Positions 19,287 to 29,022 are shown, counted from the first letter of the stretch. The stretch is DNA of 55,296 bases from Geobacter sp. (GCA_009885845.1 VFJW01000086.1:1-55296); one strand, 5' to 3'. Notes: a model not told the origin generated them from the sequence alone. Numbers and translations are program-made.

Positions 19287-20388
19287 AATTATCGGTTTCA
19301 TACTGAGCCTTTTCGAGGTGCGTGAAGGGGACGGCGTCCTGCTGTTCTGGGCGAAAGAGATTCTGGTGGCTCTGCTGATTCTGGCCCTGTTCTGGGTGCT
19401 GTCGAACCTGGTCGTCATGATCTTGAACAAGTGGGGGAGTCGGTTGACGGCTTTTACCTCAACCGATCTTGACGATCGCGTCCTGCAGCGGGTGATACCG
19501 TACGTCTCGCGACTCTTCACCATTCTGGGTGTCTATCTGGCTATTCGTTCATTGCCGTTGAACGAAAAGCTGATCATGATCTCCTCAGGAATTTTGTATA
19601 TTATTCTGGTGCTGATTATCTGTCACCTGATCTACCACGTTATTGATGAACTGATGAAATGGTATGTCGCCAGCCAGCAGGATTCCGCCGGTGCTGTTAT
19701 GTCCCGTCAGATGATGCCGGTGGCGGAAAAGATAGTGTCACTGTTTCTGATGGGTACGGCTCTGATGGTCGTTCTCAAACATTTCAACTACGATATTTTC
19801 TCGCTTGTCACCGCCCTCGGCATCGGATCGCTGGCGATCGGTCTGGCGGCAAAAGATACTCTGGCGCACATGATCTCCGGTTTCACCATCATGCTGGATC
19901 GTCCCTTCCGCATCGGTGATCGAATCCAGCTGGTCGGCGGCCAGATCGGCGACGTGGTGGACATCGGACTTCGAAGCACTAAAATAAAGACACTGGATAA
20001 CCAGTTGCTGATCATTCCCAATTCTGATCTGTGCAACACCATGCTGACAAATCAGGCGTTTCCTGACTGCCGCGTCAAGGGGAGCATCAAGATCGGTGTA
20101 GCGTACGGCAGTGACGTCGAACAGGTAAAGGCACTTTTGGTCGCAACCGCCGGTGAGGTTGAAGATGTCCTGGTTGATCCCGCCCCTGAAGCCTATTTTA
20201 TCAACTTCGGTGATTCTGCTCTCAATATGACGCTTTTTTTCTGGATTGAGGAGTACAGCACGTTGATAGCTGTTACTGATGCATTAAATTCGCTCATAAT
20301 AAAGAGATTCAGCGAACATGCTGTTGAAATTCCGTTCCCGACCAGAACGGTGAAAATGCACAAAGGAACTGAATGCCATGGCCAATAG
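19279..20388 (+). CDS. mscS: MscS-family mechanosensitive ion channel
   Basis: 369 residues. Three to four N-terminal TM helices followed by the MscS pore helix and beta domain: ALGIGSLAIGLAAKDTLAHMISGFTIMLDRPFRIGDRI (about 190-228). C-terminal alpha/beta domain to the end. Protects cells from hypo-osmotic shock in characterised members. Start GTG 19279 overlaps the purB stop and the gene's end overlaps purL by 11 bases, so it is embedded in the purine transcription unit. Confidence 0.9.
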   Translation: MNRIIGFILSLFEVREGDGVLLFWAKEILVALLILALFWVLSNLVVMILNKWGSRLTAFTSTDLDDRVLQRVIPYVSRLFTILGVYLAIRSLPLNEKLIMISSGILYIILVLIICHLIYHVIDELMKWYVASQQDSAGAVMSRQMMPVAEKIVSLFLMGTALMVVLKHFNYDIFSLVTALGIGSLAIGLAAKDTLAHMISGFTIMLDRPFRIGDRIQLVGGQIGDVVDIGLRSTKIKTLDNQLLIIPNSDLCNTMLTNQAFPDCRVKGSIKIGVAYGSDVEQVKALLVATAGEVEDVLVDPAPEAYFINFGDSALNMTLFFWIEEYSTLIAVTDALNSLIIKRFSEHAVEIPFPTRTVKMHKGTECHGQ

Positions 20389-23368
20389 AATTGAAATATC
20401 ATTAAAAGAGGGCGTGCGCGACGCACGTGGTGAGCGGATCAAGCGTGAAATTGAACATTTCCTGCACCTCAATGTGGAAGGTGTTCGTACTCTTGACGTT
20501 TATACGGTCGATGCGCCGCTTTCATCGACAGAGCTTGAACAAGCCGCCTCCGGGCCTTTCAGTGACCCGGTCATCCAGAACTGGACCATCGACCGGCCAG
20601 CAGCTGCCGGATTTGATTTTATCGTTGAGGTCGGTTTTCGTCCCGGCGTCACCGATAACGTCGGACGCACCGCCCGCGAGGCGGTGTCATATCTGACCGG
20701 TCGGCCCTTTGCGGAGGGTGAAAATGTCTATTATGCCGTACAGTATCTTTTGAAAGGGACGCTTACGGTTGCTGATGTTGAGAAAATTGCCACCGGCCTG
20801 CTCTGTAATACATTGATCCAGCGGTACAGCATTCTTTCCGCCGCCAAATTCACCGCTACGGGAGGTTTTCCGGCCTATGTGCCGAAAGTACAGGTTGAGG
20901 TTAAGATTGAGGTTAAGGAAATTAATCTGGAAGTTTCTGACGAAGAGCTGATGCGGATCAGCAAGGATGGGGTCCTGGCGCTGACTCTGGATGAAATGAA
21001 GATCATTCAGGCGCAGTACCGCGATCCGGAAGTGCTGGCAGCGCGTCAGAAGTTCGGTCTCGGTGCACAACCGACTGATGTTGAGCTGGAATGCCTGGCG
21101 CAAACCTGGTCAGAGCACTGCAAACACAAGATTTTTGCCGGAACTGTTCACTATGAGGATGAGAAGGGAAACAAGCAGGAGATCAAATCCCTTTTCAAAT
21201 CGTTCATTCAGCGTACGACGAAAGATGTCCGCGAACGTATGGGGGATAAAGACTTCTGCCTCTCCGTTTTCAAGGACAACGCCGGTGTGATCAGGTTTAA
21301 TGATACTCACTCACTGGTTTTCAAGGTTGAAACCCATAACTCTCCTTCAGCCCTTGACCCGTACGGCGGTGCATTGACCGGAATTGTCGGTGTCAACCGT
21401 GATCCGTTCGGTACCGGCATTGGATCAAAGCTGATCTTTAATACTGACGTTTTCTGTTTTGCCGACCCGTTTTACGTTAAGCCGCTGCCGTCCCGTCTGC
21501 TACACCCGCGCCGGATCTATGAAGGTGTTGTTGAAGGGGTTGAGCATGGCGGCAACAAGAGCGGGATTCCGACTGTCAATGGATCGCTGGTTTTTGATGA
21601 CCGGTTTGCCGGTAAACCGCTGGTATTCTGCGGAACTGCCGGGCTGATGCCCGCTGTCGTCAACGGCAAGCCGGCACATGAAAAGTCGATCAAGCCGGGT
21701 GATCTGATCGTCATGACCGGAGGACGGATTGGCAAGGATGGTATTCACGGTGCTACCTTCTCGTCCGAGGAGCTGAACGAAAATTCTCCGGTAACAGCAG
21801 TACAGATCGGCGACCCGATCACACAGAAGCGGATGTTCGATTTTCTGATCCGGGCTCGTGACAAGGGGCTCTATCGTTTCATTACCGATAACGGTGCCGG
21901 CGGTTTGTCTTCCTCAATCGGTGAGATGGCGGGTGAGTGCGGCGGCTGCCGGATGGATCTCGCCCGGGCACCGCTGAAATATCCCGGCCTGAATCCCTGG
22001 GAAATCCTGATTTCCGAAGCTCAGGAACGGATGTCTCTGGCCGTTCCGCCTGAACAGATTGATGAGTTTCTTGCCATGGCCGTGCGCTTCGGCGTTGAGG
22101 CAACCGTACTGGGTGAGTTTACCGACAATGGCGTGTTTCATATGTTCTACGGAGAGCGTACCGTCGCTTTGCTGCCGATGGAATTCATGCATGAAGGACT
22201 TCCGCCGATGCAGTTGCCGGCCAAATGGACGCCACCACAGCATCATGAACCGGTTCTTGAGGAAAAGGAGGATTATACCGGCGACCTGAAACAGTTGCTG
22301 GCGGCGCTGAATATCTGTTCAAAGGAGTCGGTGGTCCGCCGTTACGACCATGAGGTACAGGGTGGTTCAGTGGTCAAGCCCTTCACCGGCGTGGCTAACG
22401 ATGGCCCCTCCGATGCCGCGGTGGTGCGGCCGATTCTGGATTCCTTCGAAGGCGTGGTGACAGCTCATGGTATCTGTCCCCGTTATTCCGACATCGACAC
22501 CTACCATATGACCGCCAACGCCGTTGACGAGGCGCTGCGTAATTATGTGGCTGTCGGCGGTTCGCTCGACCTTGTTGCCGGTCTGGACAACTTCTGCTGG
22601 TGTGATCCGGTGCTGTCAGAGAAAACCCCCGACGGTGCCTATAAAATGGCCCAGCTTGTGCGCTCCAATCAGGCCCTCTACGATGTCTGTATGGCGTACA
22701 ACCTGCCGCTCATATCCGGCAAAGACTCGATGAAAAACGACTTCTATGACGGTACGACTAAAATATCGATTCCGCCAACGCTTCTTTTCTCTGTCATCGG
22801 CAAGATCGATGATGCCAGAAAAGCGGTTACGATGGATGTTAAACGTCCGGGCGATATTGTATATCTTCTGGGCTGCACGGCCAATGAACTGGGCGCTTCA
22901 GAATATTACACAATGAAAGGATTTATCGGCAGCAACGTGCCCCTGGTTGATCCAGGCACCGCCTACGCACGCTACCAGGCCTATAACAGGGCAGTAGTGA
23001 ATGGATTGGTTGCTTCGTGCCATGATCTGTCAGACGGCGGTTTAGCCGTGGCAGTTGCCGAGTCGGCCTTTGCCGGCGGGTTCGGCATCGCTATCGATCT
23101 CTCTCGTGTTCCGTGGAAAGGGGCTGCAGAGGGATGGACTGATATGGCGCTGCTATTCTCGGAATCTGCGTCACGGCTGCTTGTTACGGTACGACCTGAA
23201 CACGCGGATGCTTTTGATGCCGCCATGGGTGATGACGGTTGTGCCCCGATCGGTGTGGTTACCGAACAACCGCTACTCTCTATCGAAGCCATAGAAGGGA
23301 ATACTATCGTCAAGGCAGGACTGGCAGAGCTAAAAGAGGCGTGGCAGCGTACGTTGAGAGAGCTGTAG
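20378..23368 (+). CDS. purL: Phosphoribosylformylglycinamidine synthase, PurS-like plus PurL fusion
   Basis: 996 residues. Converts FGAR to FGAM with ammonia delivered by PurQ. The first 160 residues form two PurS-like repeats (each with a V..F-RPGVTD / KEGVRDARGE type opening), then a linker, then the PurM/PurL core with HCKHKIF, HNSPSALDPYGGALTGIVGVNRDPFGTG (about 323-350) and a second half beginning near residue 660. Intermediate between split PurSQL and the single large PurL: PurS is fused but the glutaminase remains separate (purQ at 25251). Start overlaps mscS by 11 bases. Confidence 0.94.
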   Translation: MANRIEISLKEGVRDARGERIKREIEHFLHLNVEGVRTLDVYTVDAPLSSTELEQAASGPFSDPVIQNWTIDRPAAAGFDFIVEVGFRPGVTDNVGRTAREAVSYLTGRPFAEGENVYYAVQYLLKGTLTVADVEKIATGLLCNTLIQRYSILSAAKFTATGGFPAYVPKVQVEVKIEVKEINLEVSDEELMRISKDGVLALTLDEMKIIQAQYRDPEVLAARQKFGLGAQPTDVELECLAQTWSEHCKHKIFAGTVHYEDEKGNKQEIKSLFKSFIQRTTKDVRERMGDKDFCLSVFKDNAGVIRFNDTHSLVFKVETHNSPSALDPYGGALTGIVGVNRDPFGTGIGSKLIFNTDVFCFADPFYVKPLPSRLLHPRRIYEGVVEGVEHGGNKSGIPTVNGSLVFDDRFAGKPLVFCGTAGLMPAVVNGKPAHEKSIKPGDLIVMTGGRIGKDGIHGATFSSEELNENSPVTAVQIGDPITQKRMFDFLIRARDKGLYRFITDNGAGGLSSSIGEMAGECGGCRMDLARAPLKYPGLNPWEILISEAQERMSLAVPPEQIDEFLAMAVRFGVEATVLGEFTDNGVFHMFYGERTVALLPMEFMHEGLPPMQLPAKWTPPQHHEPVLEEKEDYTGDLKQLLAALNICSKESVVRRYDHEVQGGSVVKPFTGVANDGPSDAAVVRPILDSFEGVVTAHGICPRYSDIDTYHMTANAVDEALRNYVAVGGSLDLVAGLDNFCWCDPVLSEKTPDGAYKMAQLVRSNQALYDVCMAYNLPLISGKDSMKNDFYDGTTKISIPPTLLFSVIGKIDDARKAVTMDVKRPGDIVYLLGCTANELGASEYYTMKGFIGSNVPLVDPGTAYARYQAYNRAVVNGLVASCHDLSDGGLAVAVAESAFAGGFGIAIDLSRVPWKGAAEGWTDMALLFSESASRLLVTVRPEHADAFDAAMGDDGCAPIGVVTEQPLLSIEAIEGNTIVKAGLAELKEAWQRTLREL

Positions 23369-23377
23369 CTCTGCCAG

Positions 23378-25183
23378 ATGCCGGATACCATCCACCATAC
23401 CCTGAAAACGGTCTTCGGTTTTCACCAGTTCCGGGCACCCCAGCAGGATGTCATCGAGCGGGTGGTGTCTGGCGAGGATGTCTTTCTGGTGATGCCGACC
23501 GGCGGCGGCAAGTCGCTCTGTTATCAGATACCGGCTCTGCACCGGGACGGGGTTGCGATTGTCGTTTCACCGCTGATTGCGTTGATGAAGGATCAGGTCG
23601 ATGCTCTTGTAGACAACGGCGTGCGTGCCGCCTGCCTCAATTCGTCACTGAGTTCCGATGAAGCGCGTCAGGTTCTGCGGCAGATGCACAGCAACGAGCT
23701 TGACCTGCTCTATGTTGCGCCGGAGCGGCTGCTTCTTCCTGATTTTCTGGATACTTTGGCAACGCTGAAACTGGCGCTGTTTGCCATCGACGAAGCGCAC
23801 TGCATCTCCCAGTGGGGTCATGATTTCCGACCCGACTATGTAAAACTCGGTCAGTTGCGGAATGCGTTCCCGGATGTGCCGATTGTGGCGATGACTGCTA
23901 CAGCTGATCCGGAAACCCGCAAGGACATCGTCAACCAGTTGGGCATTCATCAGGCCACGGTATTCGTCGCCGGGTTTGATCGTCCGAACATAACGTACAC
24001 GGTTGTTCCCAAACATAAGCCCTTTGTGCAATTGAGCCGGTTTCTGAACGGTCGCAGTGATGAAGCCGGCATCATCTATGCGCTGAGCAGGAAACGGGTC
24101 GAACAGATTGCAGAGCAGCTGAAGCAGGCGGGATTTTCCGCAGCAGCCTACCACGCCGGCCTGTCAGATAAAGAGCGGAGTCGTGTGCAGAATGCCTTTC
24201 GTCGCGACGACCTGCGGATCGTTGTGGCCACTGTTGCCTTTGGCATGGGGATCGACAAACCAAATGTTCGCTTTGTCGTTCACTACGACATGCCAAAAAG
24301 TGTTGAAAGCTATTATCAGGAAACCGGTCGGGCGGGGCGGGACGGCCTGCCGTCCGAGGCGTTGATGCTCTTTGGGATGGGGGATGTGATGACCGCCCGG
24401 TCGCTGATCGAGAACAGCGACAATGCCGAGCGGGTACGGATCGAGCTCCAGAAACTGAATGCCATGGTCGCCTATGGAGAAGCTCTGACCTGTCGCCGTC
24501 GGGCGCTCCTTTCCTATTTCGGCGATCAGCGGGAACACGACTGCGGCAACTGTGATGTCTGCACTGATCCGCCGCAACGCTTCGATGCCAGTAAGCAGGC
24601 CAGGAAAGCGCTCTCCTGCGTATTCCGGGTTGGTGAGCGGTTCGGCGTCCGGCATGTTATTGAGGTGCTTCGCGGTGCCAAAAGTCAGCGAATTTCCGAT
24701 CTGCGCCACAATGAGCTTTCTACCTACGGTATCGGCGCCGACCAGTCGGCTGTAGAATGGGAAAATATTTTCCGCCAGTTGATTCATCTCGGCTATCTTG
24801 TTCAGGATTTTACCCGCTACGGTGTTTTGGGGCTTTCACCGGCAGCGCGCCCGGTGCTTAAGGGTGAAACAGAGGTTATACTCGGCCTTCCCCGGGCAGT
24901 TATCAAGCCGGAAGCCAAGGGGAAACGTCGCAGCGGAGCCGTTGGTGAACTTCATCAGGAGTTGTTTGACCGGCTGCGGACTCTGCGCAAACAGATCGCC
25001 GATGCCGCTAATGTGCCACCTTTTGTCGTGTTTTCAGATGCTTCTTTGTTGGAAATGGCGTCGAGCAAACCCCGTGATGAGAGAGAACTGCTGGCTATTA
25101 CCGGGGTTGGCGAGCATAAGTTGCGCAAGTATGGAGCCGCCTTTCTGTCGGTTGTAAACGGTCGTAATGTTGATTTCAATTGA
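23378..25183 (+). CDS. recQ: ATP-dependent DNA helicase RecQ
   Basis: 601 residues with the full RecQ plan: Walker A TGGGKSLCYQIP (about 45), DEAHCISQWGHDFRPDY, motif VI with ETGRAGRDG, RQC zinc site from CRRRALLSYFGDQ and HDCGNCDVC (four Cys), winged helix, and C-terminal HRDC (about 525-598). Unwinds 3'-tailed DNA in recombination and repair. It starts nine bases after purL and ends 67 bases before purQ, so it sits inside the purine gene run. Confidence 0.96.
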   Translation: MPDTIHHTLKTVFGFHQFRAPQQDVIERVVSGEDVFLVMPTGGGKSLCYQIPALHRDGVAIVVSPLIALMKDQVDALVDNGVRAACLNSSLSSDEARQVLRQMHSNELDLLYVAPERLLLPDFLDTLATLKLALFAIDEAHCISQWGHDFRPDYVKLGQLRNAFPDVPIVAMTATADPETRKDIVNQLGIHQATVFVAGFDRPNITYTVVPKHKPFVQLSRFLNGRSDEAGIIYALSRKRVEQIAEQLKQAGFSAAAYHAGLSDKERSRVQNAFRRDDLRIVVATVAFGMGIDKPNVRFVVHYDMPKSVESYYQETGRAGRDGLPSEALMLFGMGDVMTARSLIENSDNAERVRIELQKLNAMVAYGEALTCRRRALLSYFGDQREHDCGNCDVCTDPPQRFDASKQARKALSCVFRVGERFGVRHVIEVLRGAKSQRISDLRHNELSTYGIGADQSAVEWENIFRQLIHLGYLVQDFTRYGVLGLSPAARPVLKGETEVILGLPRAVIKPEAKGKRRSGAVGELHQELFDRLRTLRKQIADAANVPPFVVFSDASLLEMASSKPRDERELLAITGVGEHKLRKYGAAFLSVVNGRNVDFN

Positions 25184-25250
25184 AGGCTGGATTGGTCGGC
25201 ATGATTTTAGGTAGTGATTTAGTATGGAAGAATAAGGAGAACAGGAAGAA

Positions 25251-26078
25251 ATGACTCAGACACGCGCAATCGTCATAACCGGCAACGGCACCAACTGCGA
25301 GATGGAGGCTGCTCATGCCTGCCGACTGGGGGGGTTCGATGAGGTCGTTATCGCCCATATCGCGGAGATTCTGTCCGGTGAAATCCGGCTGGATGATTTT
25401 CATTTTCTTAATTTGACCGGTGGATTCCTTGATGGCGACGATTTGGGAAGTGCCAAGGCCCAGGCCAATCGCCTGAAAAATGCAACAGTTGCCGGCAGCA
25501 GTGAAAAACTGGTCGACCAGTTTACCCGTTTTATTGCTGCAGGTAAGTTAATCCTCGGAGTATGTAACGGTTTTCAGCTGATGGTAAAAATGGGGATGCT
25601 GCCCGGGTTCGATGGTGCGTATCTCAATCAGACGGTGACATTGACTCATAACGACTGCGGACGCTTTCAGGATCGCTGGACGTACCTGCAGGTCGATTCA
25701 CAATCACCGTGCATATTTACTACCGGGATCGACAGGGGAATTTATCTGCCGGTGCGTCACGGAGAGGGTAAATTTCTCTGTGACTCGGAAGCAACTCTGG
25801 CCCGGATTGAAAACGGACATCTGGCTGTATTTCGCTACAGCGATGCCGGATACTCTGAATCAACTATGGAGTTCCCGGCAAATCCTAACGGCTCAACCAA
25901 TGCGATCGCTGCACTCTGTGATCCGACCGGTCGCTTGATGGGACTTATGCCGCATCCTGAGGCGTTTGTCCATTACACCCAGCATCCGCGCTGGACGCGG
26001 GAACATCTTCCTGAAGAGGGTGACGGGTTGATCCTGTATAAAAATGCTGCACTGTATGCCAGACAAAATCTAATCTGA
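25251..26078 (+). CDS. purQ: Phosphoribosylformylglycinamidine synthase glutaminase subunit
   Basis: 275 residues. Class I glutamine amidotransferase that feeds ammonia to PurL. Nucleophile Cys in LGVCNGFQLM (about 105), His-Glu of the triad in LMPHPEAF (about 244), oxyanion region LTGGFLDGDDL. AGGAAGAA precedes ATG 25251. Somewhat longer than the roughly 230-residue Bacillus type, matching the longer PurQ used with fused PurSL proteins. Confidence 0.93.
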   Translation: MTQTRAIVITGNGTNCEMEAAHACRLGGFDEVVIAHIAEILSGEIRLDDFHFLNLTGGFLDGDDLGSAKAQANRLKNATVAGSSEKLVDQFTRFIAAGKLILGVCNGFQLMVKMGMLPGFDGAYLNQTVTLTHNDCGRFQDRWTYLQVDSQSPCIFTTGIDRGIYLPVRHGEGKFLCDSEATLARIENGHLAVFRYSDAGYSESTMEFPANPNGSTNAIAALCDPTGRLMGLMPHPEAFVHYTQHPRWTREHLPEEGDGLILYKNAALYARQNLI

Positions 26079-26080
26079 AT

Positions 26081-26214
26081 AACACGGAGACACGGAGAGC
26101 ACGGAGAAAAGAATAATCTGTTTGGGGTAAATCCAGTTTTTACGCTTTGTTATTTGTTTGGTTTTCCCATGATGTTGCTTTTGACTTTCTCCGTGTACTC
26201 CGTGTCTCAGTGTT
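26081..26214. repeat. CACGGAG-type long inverted repeat between purQ and purF
   Basis: Two 29-bp arms (26081-26109 and 26186-26214) match as inverted repeats with only a few mismatches; each is built of repeated ACACGGAG units. They enclose 76 bases without a gene. Transcribed, this would be a long hairpin inside the purine operon. CACGGAG/CTCCGTG elements of this kind recur in intergenic regions of several phyla. Confidence 0.8.
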
Positions 26215-26240
26215 ATTAATTTGAATTGGAGTCTTTACTT

Positions 26241-27668
26241 ATGAAGCTGTCCCGTCCTCAAGAAGAATGCGGTGTGTTCGGTATTTACAATCACTCAGAG
26301 GCCTCTAACCTGACCTATCTCGGTCTCTATGCTTTGCAGCATCGCGGGCAGGAAAGCTGCGGCATCGTCTCCTCCGACGATACCTCCCTGCATGCGCATA
26401 AACGGATGGGGCTGGTTGCCGATGTGTTCAGCAATCCGGAGGTGTTTAAAAAACTGCCGGGTAAATCGGCCATCGGGCATGTCCGTTATTCGACCGCCGG
26501 AGCTTCGGTGGAAAAGAATGTTCAGCCGATCATGGTCGACTATTCGCGTGGTTCGATTGCGGTCGCCCATAACGGAAACCTTGTCAATGCACAGCTGCTG
26601 AAAGCAGAACTGGAAGCCTACGGTTCGATCTTTCAGACGACGATGGATACGGAAATAATCATTCATCTTATTGCCGCGTCCAAGACAAACTCGCTTGTTG
26701 ATCGAATTGTCGATGCCCTGAAGCGAATACAGGGTGCCTACTGCCTCCTCTTTCTGACTGAGTCCCGCATGATTGCAGTACGGGACCCGAACGGCTTTCG
26801 TCCGCTCTGTCTCGGCAAGCTGGGCGAGGCATGGGTTGTTGCTTCTGAAAGCTGCGCGCTGGATCTGATCGAAGCGGATTTTATCCGTGAGATCGAGCCT
26901 GGTGAAATGGTTGTCTGCACCAAGGACGGCGGCATTAAATCGCTCTTTCCCTTTAAAAAAATCCCGCCGACCCCCTGTATTTTCGAATTTGTCTACTTTG
27001 CCCGTCCCGATTCGTACATCTTCGGCAGGAATGTGTATCTGGCCCGTAAGGAGCTGGGCCGACAGCTGGCTCGTGAATATCCTGTGGAAGCAGATGTTGT
27101 GATTGCCGTGCCTGACTCCGGTGTACCGGCTGCCATGGGGTATGCAGAGGAATCGGGGATCCCGTTCGAGCTGGGTCTCATCCGTAACCATTATGTCGGC
27201 CGAACCTTTATCGAACCCGCACAATCAATTCGTCACTTTGGCGTCAAGATCAAGCTTAATCCGGTGCGGGAACTGCTTAAAGGTAAACGGGTTGTTATAA
27301 TTGATGACTCGATCGTACGCGGCACCACCTCGCGAAAAATTGTCAAGATGGTTCGCAACGCCGGGGCACTTGAAGTGCATCTCCGGATTTCATCCCCTCC
27401 TACAAGTTATCCCTGCTACTACGGCATCGATACGCCGAACCGCAAGGAGCTCATTTCGTCTTCGCATTCGATTGATGAAATATGCCGCTATGTTACCGCC
27501 GATACTCTGGGATATCTCTCCGAAGAGGGGCTGGTTTCTTCAATCGGCCATGGTAATACTCATTATTGTAAAGCCTGTTTTGCCGGTGACTATCCGGTTG
27601 CATTCCCCAAACCTGCCGAGAAACCCCAAATGGGACTATTTGAAGAGGAGATCGTAGAATATGAGTGA
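26241..27668 (+). CDS. purF: Amidophosphoribosyltransferase
   Basis: 475 residues. First committed step of purine synthesis: PRPP plus glutamine gives phosphoribosylamine. Ntn-hydrolase glutaminase domain: Cys at position 10 (EECGVFGI) becomes N-terminal after removal of a nine-residue propeptide. PRTase domain with the PRPP loop VVIIDDSIVRGTT (about 352). Cysteines at SYPCYYGID and HYCKACFAGDYP point to the [4Fe-4S] Bacillus-type enzyme rather than the E. coli type. ATG 26241 with GGAG nine bases upstream; the 26226 reading starts upstream of that site. Overlaps pyrE by eight bases. Confidence 0.96.
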   Translation: MKLSRPQEECGVFGIYNHSEASNLTYLGLYALQHRGQESCGIVSSDDTSLHAHKRMGLVADVFSNPEVFKKLPGKSAIGHVRYSTAGASVEKNVQPIMVDYSRGSIAVAHNGNLVNAQLLKAELEAYGSIFQTTMDTEIIIHLIAASKTNSLVDRIVDALKRIQGAYCLLFLTESRMIAVRDPNGFRPLCLGKLGEAWVVASESCALDLIEADFIREIEPGEMVVCTKDGGIKSLFPFKKIPPTPCIFEFVYFARPDSYIFGRNVYLARKELGRQLAREYPVEADVVIAVPDSGVPAAMGYAEESGIPFELGLIRNHYVGRTFIEPAQSIRHFGVKIKLNPVRELLKGKRVVIIDDSIVRGTTSRKIVKMVRNAGALEVHLRISSPPTSYPCYYGIDTPNRKELISSSHSIDEICRYVTADTLGYLSEEGLVSSIGHGNTHYCKACFAGDYPVAFPKPAEKPQMGLFEEEIVEYE

Positions 27669-28212
27669 TCGCGAACTGTTAAAGAAAATAATTCTGGAGT
27701 TGTCGTACGAAAAACGTCTGGTTACACTGGCCTCGGGTCGTCAAAGTGACTTTTACTTTGATGGGAAACAGACCACTTTGCACGCCGAAGGCGGCTTTCT
27801 GGTCGGAAAACTTTTCTATGAATGCATCAAGGATGTTGAAGGGGTTCAGGCGGTGGGCGGTATTACGCTCGGGGCTGACCCGATTGCCACAGCAACCTCG
27901 ATTGCTGCGCATCTGGCCGGCAGAAGCATGCATGCCTTTATCATTCGTAAGGAACCGAAAGGGCATGGTACCGGCCAGTGGCTGGAAGGGCGCAAAAATC
28001 TTCCTCCAGGAACCAGAGTTGTTATTGTGGAAGATGTGGTAACCACCGGCGGTTCCTCGATGAAGGCGGTTCGTCGGGCAGAGGAAGAGGGGTTGGTGGT
28101 GCTCGGTATTGTGACGCTGGTTGATCGCGAAGAAGGTGGCAGAGAAAACATTGAGGCTGAAGGGTACTGGCTGAGAGCGCTTTTTACCAAGAGCCAGCTG
28201 GTTGGAGAATAA
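27661..28212 (+). CDS. pyrE: Orotate phosphoribosyltransferase
   Basis: 183 residues. Forms OMP from orotate and PRPP in pyrimidine synthesis. PRPP-binding motif VVIVEDVVTTGGSS (about 118-131), catalytic loop around RKEPKGHGTGQ, and the substrate region ASGRQSDFYFDGK. Start overlaps purF by eight bases, and an intrinsic terminator follows directly, so it is the last gene of the nucleotide unit. Confidence 0.95.
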   Translation: MSDRELLKKIILELSYEKRLVTLASGRQSDFYFDGKQTTLHAEGGFLVGKLFYECIKDVEGVQAVGGITLGADPIATATSIAAHLAGRSMHAFIIRKEPKGHGTGQWLEGRKNLPPGTRVVIVEDVVTTGGSSMKAVRRAEEEGLVVLGIVTLVDREEGGRENIEAEGYWLRALFTKSQLVGE

Positions 28213-28222
28213 TATTGTTGAG

Positions 28223-28254
28223 AAAGTCCCGCTGGATGCAGCGGGACTTTTTTT
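28223..28254 (+). terminator. Rho-independent terminator after pyrE
   Basis: AAAGTCCCGCT pairs perfectly with AGCGGGACTTT across a six-base loop (GGATGC), followed by a run of T. This ends the purine/pyrimidine transcript. Confidence 0.93.
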
Positions 28255-28306
28255 GACTTTTCTGGACGCAAGACACTGTGGCGTACCATAAAAAATGACG
28301 AAGATG

Positions 28307-28573
28307 TCAACCGATCATGCGGTCATAATCCCCGTGGTTGCCGATCCAGAACCAGACTACTCCATCTGTGGTCGAGACACCCAGGGCGCGATAGCGTAGT
28401 CCGACCCGCACCGACCAGAAACGACCGATTTGTTTGAAATGCAGAGAAGGATGGCGAGGATTGCGTTTCAGGAGCGCAAAGTTTTCGTCAGCAAGTGTAC
28501 GGACACCGAGCGGCAGAATGTCGTAGCACTCCCAGAAACGGGGGGAAGTGTGATGATTCAGAGGGGTTTGCAT
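28307..28573 (-). CDS. RelE/ParE-like toxin
   Basis: 88 residues with the small beta-rich RelE/ParE fold pattern: FWECYDILPLGVRTLADENFALLKRNPRHPSLHFKQIGRFWSVRVGLRYRALGV, ending VVWFWIGNHGDYDRMI. Such proteins are ribosome-dependent RNases or gyrase poisons; which applies cannot be told. ATG 28573 lies inside the last codons of the antitoxin gene (16-base overlap). No canonical RelE catalytic set is evident. Confidence 0.75.
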   Translation of the reverse strand: MQTPLNHHTSPRFWECYDILPLGVRTLADENFALLKRNPRHPSLHFKQIGRFWSVRVGLRYRALGVSTTDGVVWFWIGNHGDYDRMIG

Positions 28574-28758
28574 TTACCGGCGGCATACTGGGAAAGAGCT
28601 TCCGCGGCAAGAGAATCGAGCTTGCCGTTATTGATGTCCGTTGCAAGGGAGGTCTCCCAGCGTTGTGCATCAAACTCGTCGAACCAGGAGCGAAACTTGC
28701 GGAGTTCCGGTTCGGGAAGTTCGGCAATCTGAGATTCAATGCGTTGGAGTGACGGCAT
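28558..28758 (-). CDS. Antitoxin partner of RelE/ParE-like toxin
   Basis: 66 residues: MPSLQRIESQIAELPEPELRKFRSWFDEFDAQRWE, then LDSLAAEALSQYAAGKCKPL. This resembles small antitoxins encoded before ParE/RelE toxins. I chose ATG 28758 because GGAGG lies five bases upstream; the longer reading from 28896 crosses the AT-rich promoter region (palindromic ATATCGATAT just upstream). Confidence 0.72.
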   Translation of the reverse strand: MPSLQRIESQIAELPEPELRKFRSWFDEFDAQRWETSLATDINNGKLDSLAAEALSQYAAGKCKPL

Positions 28759-29022
28759 GACAACCTCCGAAAATATATCGATATGAATATACCTTAGCAT
28801 ACAGATTGTTAATCCGTCAAATTTACAAAAGTCTGGATGAACTGCCTGGAGTGCCGCGTCAGTAGAGCGTAAAGGCAAGATGGCTGATGTGGGCATGGTG
28901 TGTGAGGATGGTGAGGAGTACAGAGAGAAAGGGTAGGAGCGGACTTGACGATTCTGTGACTTTTGGTGTTGAGCGTAAAACTGGCAAATAATTGGTAGGA
29001 TTAATAACAGGACATTTTGAAC

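Noticed and set aside
26295..27224. Minus-strand open frame of 309 codons
   Set aside because: Antisense to purF; no recognisable motifs.
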